Shown here: positions 7,248 to 11,581 of the stretch, in pieces | Numbering within the stretch: position 1 is the first letter of the stretch | How the letters are laid out: each line of letters begins with the position of its first letter | Origin: CAINDZ01 sp041908585 | Lineage (GTDB): Bacteria; Krumholzibacteriota; Krumholzibacteriia; LZORAL124-64-63 | Length of the DNA stretch: 11,581 bases | Reading direction: 5' to 3' | Assembly (NCBI GenBank): GCA_041908585.1 | Contig: JAYRFB010000223.1 | Coordinates: 1-11,581 of the forward strand | Translations under genes and position numbers: made by a program | Notes under the pieces: generated by a model | What the model was told of the DNA's origin: nothing | The model's input: the letters and a program-made list of their open reading frames with translations, nothing else | Databases searched by the model: none

Positions 7248-7958
7248 ATGGGGACGTTCCACGACGACAAGGGCGTGCTGCACGGCATCACCGTGTACGC
7301 GCGCGCCGGTGACACCGTCTATGTCGGCCGCTGCGACACTCTCGACGACGAGCGGCTGGTGCTGCACGACGCCGACGTGCACGTCGACGGCCAGGACGGC
7401 CGCACCGTCGAGCAGTACCTCCAGCGTGCCGCCCGCTTCGGCATCTGGAAGAAGCACGACACGCTGGTGGTCCCGGTGGCCGGGCTGGGCGCGGTGCGCC
7501 CGCTCGGCGAACTGGTGCGCGCCGGCGGCATGGCCGCGACGCCGGCCGTCGCGAGCTCCGTCGCAACCGCGAGCGCCGCTGCCGGCGCAGCGCCACCGGC
7601 CGGCGATGCAGCGACCGCGACCGCCGTCGCCACCGAGGCCGTGCAGCTGACCGAGGGCGCTGCCGCCGAAGTCCGGCGCCTGATCGCGGCCGAGGGCCGC
7701 CAGGGCCAGGGCCTGCGACTGGGCGTCGCGGGCGGCGGCTGCTCCGGCCTGGTCTACAAGGTGGAGTTCGACATGCGCCGCGAGGGCGACCTGGTGATCC
7801 CCCAGGACGGCTTCGACGTCCTCCTGGACCGCAAGAGCGCGATCTACCTGCGCGGAGTCACCGTGGACCACCAGTCGGGGCTGGGCGGACGCGGCTTCCA
7901 GTTCCGCAACCCCAACGCGACGAACACCTGCGGGTGCGGGGAGAGCTTCGCCGTATGA
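7248..7958 (+). CDS. A-type Fe-S carrier (IscA/HesB) with an unrecognised N-terminal domain
   Basis: The protein has 236 residues, about twice the usual A-type carrier length. Residues about 132-236 are a HesB/IscA domain with the three cluster-binding cysteines: GGGCSGLVY (Cys165) and NTCGCGESF (Cys228 and Cys230), spaced as in E. coli IscA. Residues about 1-92 form a separate compact domain (GTFHDDKGVLHGITVY, VYVGRCDTLDDE, RAAxFGIWKKHDTLVVP) with one Cys (Cys29). I do not recognise it. An Ala/Thr/Pro-rich linker (about 93-130) joins them. The likely role is to carry or transfer Fe-S clusters to target proteins, with the extra domain supplying partner choice or sensing. The start is the ATG at 7248, four bases after GGAGG (7239-7243); the ATG at 7245 is too close. 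The stop overlaps the next start (ATGA), so it is translationally coupled to the YgfZ-like gene, its expected functional partner. Confidence 0.9.
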   Translation: MGTFHDDKGVLHGITVYARAGDTVYVGRCDTLDDERLVLHDADVHVDGQDGRTVEQYLQRAARFGIWKKHDTLVVPVAGLGAVRPLGELVRAGGMAATPAVASSVATASAAAGAAPPAGDAATATAVATEAVQLTEGAAAEVRRLIAAEGRQGQGLRLGVAGGGCSGLVYKVEFDMRREGDLVIPQDGFDVLLDRKSAIYLRGVTVDHQSGLGGRGFQFRNPNATNTCGCGESFAV

Positions 7959-9697
7959 GCGCCGCCGCCGCGCTCTGCCGGCAGGCGCGCGATCGCGGCA
8001 TGGTCGTCGACTGGGCGGGTGCGCCGTCGCTGGGCGCCGTGCTGGTGACGGGCCCCGACGCGGGGCCGCTGCTGCAGTCGCAGCTGACGAGCGACGTGCT
8101 GGCGCTGGCGCCCGGCCAGGCGCAACCGTCGGCCCGTCTCAACCGCGCCGGCGCGCTGGTGGCGCCGCTGCGCGCGTTCCGCCTGCCCGAGCGCGGGCAA
8201 CCCTTTCCTTCGTGGCTGCTGGTGGGCGAGCGGGGCCAATGTGCCGACCTGGCGGCCGACCTGCGCGCCCACATCGTGACCGAGGACGCGCTGGTCGATG
8301 ACGTCACCGGCGAGTTCGACGGCCGGCTGCTGCTGGGGCCGCGGGCGCCCGCGGCCATGGCCGGGATCACCGTCGACACCGCGGCGCCGGAGGCCCCGTT
8401 CGTCGTCGAGGCACCGCTGACCGGGGACCCGGGCTGGCTGCTGCTGTGGCCGGCCGGCGACGGGGCGCCGATGCCGGCAGCGATCGCGCGCGCCGCCCGC
8501 GCGCAGGACCTGGTCGACTGGCCCACGGGCACCCACGGCGACACGGCCTGGCAGTGGCTGCGGGTCGAGGCGGGCTCGCTGCGGCCGGGCGTCGATTTCC
8601 AGCCGGGACGCCGCGCGCTGGCCCAGACGGGGCTGGAGCAGGCCGTCACCAGCCTGACCAAGGGCTGCTATCTGGGCCAGGAGGTCGTCGCACGCGTGCG
8701 CACCTACGGCTCGGTGCCCGAGGCTTTGCGCGCCCTGGTCTTCGTCACGGACACGCCCGGCGCAGCCGCCCCGCCCGCGCCGCCCCCCGGTGAACCCGTA
8801 CGCGGCGACGGCGACGGCGCGATCGGCACCTGGGCATCCGCCGCCTGGTCGGTCACCTGGGAGGCGCCCGTGGCGCTCGCCTTCCTGGATCGCGCCCACC
8901 GGACGCCCGGCGCGAGGCTGGCGGTGCGCCTGGCCGACGGGACGATCGCCGCCGCCGAGGTCCGCCTCTGCCCGCTGCATGCCGGCGCCGACGCCGCCGA
9001 GCTGGCGCGCCGCCTCCACGAGCGCGCGGTCCACCGCTTCGGCCGCGGCGACGACGACGGTGCCGTCGACCTGCTCCAGCAGGCGCTGCGCCACGACCCG
9101 GCGCTGGCGGAAGCTGCCGAGGCCCTCGGCGTCATCCTCGGCCGCAGCGGTCGCTACCACGAGGCCATCGACATCTTCCGGCAGCTCGAGGAGATCGCGC
9201 CGGACGAGCCGCTCGTCCACACCAACCTGTCGCTGTTCTACATGAGGATCGGCGACAAGGAGGAAGCCGAGCGGCAGCGCGAGCAGGCCACGCTCAAGCG
9301 CTTCGCGTCCATCGACGATGCGCGCGAGGCTGCCGAACGCGCCACCGCCGAGAGGACCGCCCGCCGCGAGGACGCCGCGCGGAAGCTGGCGATGTTCGGC
9401 GAGGTGCTGGAGATCGACCCGGACGATGCGCTGGCGCTGATGGGCGCGGGCAGCGCGCTCGCGACGCTGGAGCGGCACGCGGAAGCGGAGCCGCTCCTGG
9501 CCCGCGCCGTGGCGGCCCAGCCGGACAACAGCGCCCTCTACCTGGCCCACGGCCGGGCGCTGGAGCTGCTGGGGCGCGGTGAGGAGGCGGTCGCAGCCTT
9601 CCGGGCCGGCGTCGCCGTGGCCTCGCGCAAGGGCGACCTGCAGCCGCTGCGCGAGATGGAACACCGCCTGCTGCTCCTGACCGCAACGTCGCGCTGA
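7955..9697 (+). CDS. YgfZ/Iba57-type (GcvT-like) Fe-S maturation factor fused to TPR repeats
   Basis: Residues about 1-340 have the YgfZ/GcvT-like architecture: an N-terminal segment QSQLTSDVLALAPGQAQPSARLNRAGALVAPL and the diagnostic YgfZ motif KGCYLGQE at 236-243. This group uses folate-dependent chemistry that supports Fe-S enzyme maturation together with A-type carriers. Residues about 349-450 form three TPR-like helix pairs (for example DDGAVDLLQQALRHDPALAEA and YHEAIDIFRQLEEIAPDEP). A charged, probably coiled segment (about 450-485) comes next, then one or two more repeats to about 556. Total length is 580, against about 325 for YgfZ alone. The start ATG at 7955 overlaps the preceding TGA. 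It ends 15 bases before a convergent gene. The TPR part probably recruits client proteins; this is inference. A sequencing frameshift joining two genes is unlikely, since no stop or start signals lie at the junction. Confidence 0.88.
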   Translation: MSAAAALCRQARDRGMVVDWAGAPSLGAVLVTGPDAGPLLQSQLTSDVLALAPGQAQPSARLNRAGALVAPLRAFRLPERGQPFPSWLLVGERGQCADLAADLRAHIVTEDALVDDVTGEFDGRLLLGPRAPAAMAGITVDTAAPEAPFVVEAPLTGDPGWLLLWPAGDGAPMPAAIARAARAQDLVDWPTGTHGDTAWQWLRVEAGSLRPGVDFQPGRRALAQTGLEQAVTSLTKGCYLGQEVVARVRTYGSVPEALRALVFVTDTPGAAAPPAPPPGEPVRGDGDGAIGTWASAAWSVTWEAPVALAFLDRAHRTPGARLAVRLADGTIAAAEVRLCPLHAGADAAELARRLHERAVHRFGRGDDDGAVDLLQQALRHDPALAEAAEALGVILGRSGRYHEAIDIFRQLEEIAPDEPLVHTNLSLFYMRIGDKEEAERQREQATLKRFASIDDAREAAERATAERTARREDAARKLAMFGEVLEIDPDDALALMGAGSALATLERHAEAEPLLARAVAAQPDNSALYLAHGRALELLGRGEEAVAAFRAGVAVASRKGDLQPLREMEHRLLLLTATSR

Positions 9698-9712
9698 TCT
9701 GTGCGGCAGGAC

Positions 9713-10636
9713 CTACCGTGCTTGCGCCTGCCGCGCCACGATGGCCGGCGTCACCTGGTCGAGGCTCGTCACCGCGGCCGCCACGTCGCGCGCGCCGGAT
9801 CCCCATGCCAGCAACGGGACCGGGTTGGCGGTGTGGCGCCGCGTCGTCGCATCCTCCAGGTTGCCGTGGTCGCTGGTCAGCAGCACCAGCGCACGGCCGT
9901 CGGCCAGTTCGGCATCCAGCCCCGCCAGCGTGGCCAGCACGAACGCGTCGAGCTTGACGAGCTCCCTCGCGATCGCCTCCGCATCGCCGGTGTGCCCGGC
10001 CTTGTCGCTCAGGAAGTACTCGTAGAGCGTGAAGCCGCCGCCATCCCTCGCCGCCCGCGCCAGCACCGCTCCCGCCCGGTCCGCCGTGAGGGGCGGCACC
10101 GCGAATCCCCGCTCGATGAGCTCGGCGTTGGTGAAGTCCTGGTAGATCGAGCGCCCTTCCGCGACGTCGTCCAGCGTGAAGAACGGGAGGCCCGCCGCGA
10201 GGTTGGCCACGGTGGTGGCCGAGAGGGTCCATTGCCGCTCGGGCGACAGTTCCCAGAACCGCGGCCGGAAGGCGTTGAGGAAACGCGCGGGCACGCCCCG
10301 GCGCGAAAGCTGCCGCAGCACCGAGTGCTCGCGCAGGATGTCGCGCAGCGCCTCGTTCGGGAACCCGGTCAGGTGCCGGCCGATGGCCGCCTGTGCGTTG
10401 ACACCGCTCAGCAGCGTCGTCTGGCCGGTGGCGCTCTGCGGCACGCCCGGCACGCCGAGCACGGCGTCGATGGCGCGCGCCCAGCCGCCGGCAGCCGCGG
10501 GCACCGGTCCCGCCAGCGCCGGCCCCACCTCGCCGAAGCGAAAGACCTCGCCGCCGTAGACCTGCTGGGGATTGGTGGCCGCCTCCGGCGGTCCCCAGCC
10601 CAGGCCGTCGACGAAGATGAGGATGGTGCAGTCCAC
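9713..10636 (-). CDS. Phosphoglycerate-mutase-like metalloenzyme (alkaline phosphatase superfamily)
   Basis: This 307-residue protein has the metal-binding frame of the superfamily: FVDGLGWG (Asp10), the nucleophile region PQSATGQTTLLSG at 66-78 (Ser68/Thr70), SDKAGHTGD at 210-218 (Asp211 and His215), and TSDHGNLED at 254-262 with RRHTANPVP (His268). The DHGN and HTxNPVP elements are shared with cofactor-independent phosphoglycerate mutase and phosphopentomutase. Those enzymes have about 510 and 390 residues, so this is a shorter relative of uncertain substrate. No signal peptide or membrane segment is seen. The start is the GTG at 10636, with GGGAGA (complement of 10642-10647) five bases upstream; an in-frame TTG at 10708 would add a tail absent from the fold. 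It is divergent from the DUF134 gene and ends 15 bases from the convergent YgfZ-TPR gene. Confidence 0.83.
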   Translation of the reverse strand: MDCTILIFVDGLGWGPPEAATNPQQVYGGEVFRFGEVGPALAGPVPAAAGGWARAIDAVLGVPGVPQSATGQTTLLSGVNAQAAIGRHLTGFPNEALRDILREHSVLRQLSRRGVPARFLNAFRPRFWELSPERQWTLSATTVANLAAGLPFFTLDDVAEGRSIYQDFTNAELIERGFAVPPLTADRAGAVLARAARDGGGFTLYEYFLSDKAGHTGDAEAIARELVKLDAFVLATLAGLDAELADGRALVLLTSDHGNLEDATTRRHTANPVPLLAWGSGARDVAAAVTSLDQVTPAIVARQAQAR

Positions 10637-10789
10637 GCACGTCTCCCGGTGGCGGTTGACAGGGGCATCGGCGGCGGCAAGATCGCACCGGGAGCGGGGT
10701 ATCGCCAACGGGAGGCCGGAACGGACGGTCGCGTCCGGAACGGCGCGGCGGCGTCCGTCGATGAGCGTTCGACAGGGAACGGGAGGCGC

Positions 10790-10817
10790 TTGACAATTTC
10801 GCGCATATGCTCATAAT
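10790..10817 (+). promoter_or_regulatory. Sigma-70-type promoter for the DUF134-NifX pair
   Basis: An exact TTGACA (10790-10795), a 16-base spacer and CATAAT (10812-10817, five of six matches) precede the DUF134 gene. Transcription would start near 10824, at the ribosome binding site GAGGTG, so the leader would be very short. The region is much richer in AT than its surroundings. Confidence 0.7.
10801..10812. promoter_or_regulatory. Near-palindromic operator candidate between -35 and -10
   Basis: GCGCATATGCTC is a 12-base near-palindrome: the central GCATATGC (10803-10810) is perfect and only one outer pair breaks symmetry. It fills most of the spacer between the -35 and -10 hexamers, where a bound dimer would block polymerase. 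The first gene of the transcript is a helix-turn-helix DUF134 protein, so autorepression is the simplest reading. This is inference. Confidence 0.5.
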
Positions 10818-10834
10818 AGATGCGAGGTGACCCC

Positions 10835-11191
10835 ATGCCCCGCCCACCCTGCTGCCGCCGCATCGCCGCCGGGCCTGCCGTGACCGTGTTCAAGCCGGCC
10901 GGCATCCCGACCCGCGACCTCACGCAGGTCACGATGACCCTCGACGAGTACGAGGCGCTGCGCCTGGCCGACCTGGAGGGCCTCTACCAGGCTGCGGCCG
11001 CCGAGGCGATGGGCGTGTCGCGAGCCACCCTGGGCCGCATCCTCGAGTCCGCCCGCCGCAAGGTGGCCGATGCCCTCACGCATGGCAGCGCGCTGCTGAT
11101 CGAAGGCGGCCCCGTCGTCACCGGATCCACCGGCGGTCCGCGCCGCCACCGCTGCGGCCGCCAATGTCCCCAGGAAAGGCTGGAACCATGA
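10835..11191 (+). CDS. DUF134-family helix-turn-helix DNA-binding protein
   Basis: This 118-residue protein starts MPRPPCCRRI, as DUF134 proteins typically do. It continues with VTMTLDEYEALRLADLEGLYQ at about 32-52, then a sigma-region-4-like helix-turn-helix: AAAEAMGVSRATLGRILESARRKVADAL at about 54-81. It closes with the family segment LTHGSALLIEGGP. Members are predicted transcription regulators often found beside NifX/NafY-like genes in anaerobes, as here. The tail adds two Cys (107 and 111) to Cys6 and Cys7, a possible metal- or redox-sensing set. The ATG at 10835 has GAGGTG (10824-10829) five bases upstream. Its stop overlaps the next start (ATGA). The ligand and target genes are unknown. 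Confidence 0.9.
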   Translation: MPRPPCCRRIAAGPAVTVFKPAGIPTRDLTQVTMTLDEYEALRLADLEGLYQAAAAEAMGVSRATLGRILESARRKVADALTHGSALLIEGGPVVTGSTGGPRRHRCGRQCPQERLEP

Positions 11192-11581
11192 ACCTCTGCA
11201 TTCCGGTCCTGAAGGATGACGGCCTGGCCAGCCGCGTCAGCGGCCACTTCGGCTCCGCGCCGTGCTTCGCCATCGTCGACACCGACACCCGCACCTGTCA
11301 CGTGGTGCCCAATGCCAACCGCCATCACGGCCACGGCGGCTGTCACCCCGTGGCCGCGCTGGCCGGTCTCGATGTGCAGGGCGTCCTGGTCGGCGGAATC
11401 GGCGCCGGAGCCCTGTCCCACCTCCATGCGGCCGGCATCCGCGTCTGGAGAGCCGACGGCGGCACCGTGGAGGCCGCACTGGCCTCCTTCGCCGGCGGTG
11501 CCCCGGTCGAGATTGCTCCGGGCCAGGCCTGCGCGCACCACGGGCACGGACACGGGCGCGAACATGAACACGAACACGGCC
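11188..11581 (+). CDS. NifX/NafY-like (dinitrogenase iron-molybdenum cofactor biosynthesis family) protein, 3' end outside window
   Basis: The first 131 codons are present and the frame is open at the window end. The family pattern is clear: MNLCIPVLKDDGLASRVSGHFGSAPCFAIVD at 1-31, a Gly-rich segment VLVGGIGAGALSHLHAAGIRVW at 67-88, and VEAALASFAGG at 94-104. After about residue 115 it becomes His-rich (HHGHGHGREHEHEHG), suggesting metal binding. Single-domain members outside nif clusters are thought to bind Fe/Mo or Fe-S clusters and occur in non-fixing anaerobes. No nif structural or assembly gene is nearby, so nitrogen fixation is not implied. The ATG at 11188 has AGGAAAGG (11172-11179) eight bases upstream and overlaps the DUF134 stop, so the two are co-translated. 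Length and any C-terminal domain cannot be judged. Confidence 0.9.
   Translation, partial: MNLCIPVLKDDGLASRVSGHFGSAPCFAIVDTDTRTCHVVPNANRHHGHGGCHPVAALAGLDVQGVLVGGIGAGALSHLHAAGIRVWRADGGTVEAALASFAGGAPVEIAPGQACAHHGHGHGREHEHEHG

Noticed and set aside
11188..11581. Nitrogen fixation capacity inferred from the NifX-like gene
   Set aside because: No nifH, nifD, nifK, nifB or other nif gene is present, and single-domain NifX-like proteins are common in organisms that do not fix nitrogen.

Overview
This is a GC-rich, densely packed bacterial chromosome segment with twelve recognisable protein genes. No RNA genes, insertion sequences, CRISPR arrays or phage genes are visible. The gene set (cytochrome bd oxidase, sigma-54 activator, bacilliredoxin, A-type Fe-S carrier, YgfZ-like protein, DUF134 plus NifX-like pair) suggests a microaerobic or facultatively anaerobic, probably Gram-negative, high-GC lineage of the deltaproteobacterial or FCB-group kind. 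This is inference; the sequence carries no taxonomic marker and I do not name a phylum.

Left end (1-1829): a PAS-containing NtrC-type sigma-54 activator (minus strand, its C-terminal DNA-binding end beyond the window) is transcribed divergently from a thioredoxin gene. The 278-base intergenic region holds a cluster of GTTGC/GCAAC half-sites next to the activator and a good sigma-54 (-24/-12) promoter match facing thioredoxin. The two sit at the distance expected for an enhancer and its promoter. A strong GC hairpin follows thioredoxin.

Middle (1830-6607): a sulfatase-fold (alkaline phosphatase superfamily) protein with Thr at the usual nucleophile position is translationally coupled to a guanine-deaminase-type enzyme. 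A His-rich CDF zinc/cation exporter follows. This exporter converges, with a 7-base overlap, on cydAB (minus strand), a short-Q-loop cytochrome bd quinol oxidase.

Centre right (6608-9697): an AT-rich divergent promoter region separates cydAB from a rightward operon. The operon encodes a YphP/BrxA-type bacilliredoxin, an A-type Fe-S carrier with an unrecognised N-terminal domain, and a YgfZ/Iba57-type protein fused to TPR repeats. The last two genes overlap at ATGA. Together they look like an Fe-S maturation or repair module tied to thiol redox and placed back to back with a respiratory oxidase used at low oxygen or under nitrosative stress.

Right end (9713-11581): a minus-strand, phosphoglycerate-mutase-like metalloenzyme is divergent from a DUF134 helix-turn-helix regulator. 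The regulator is coupled by ATGA to a NifX/NafY-like protein that runs off the window. A near-palindrome between the -35 and -10 boxes of the DUF134 promoter is a natural autoregulatory operator.

The strongest candidates for something undescribed are the A-type carrier with its extra domain coupled to YgfZ-TPR, and the sigma-54/PAS-controlled thioredoxin.
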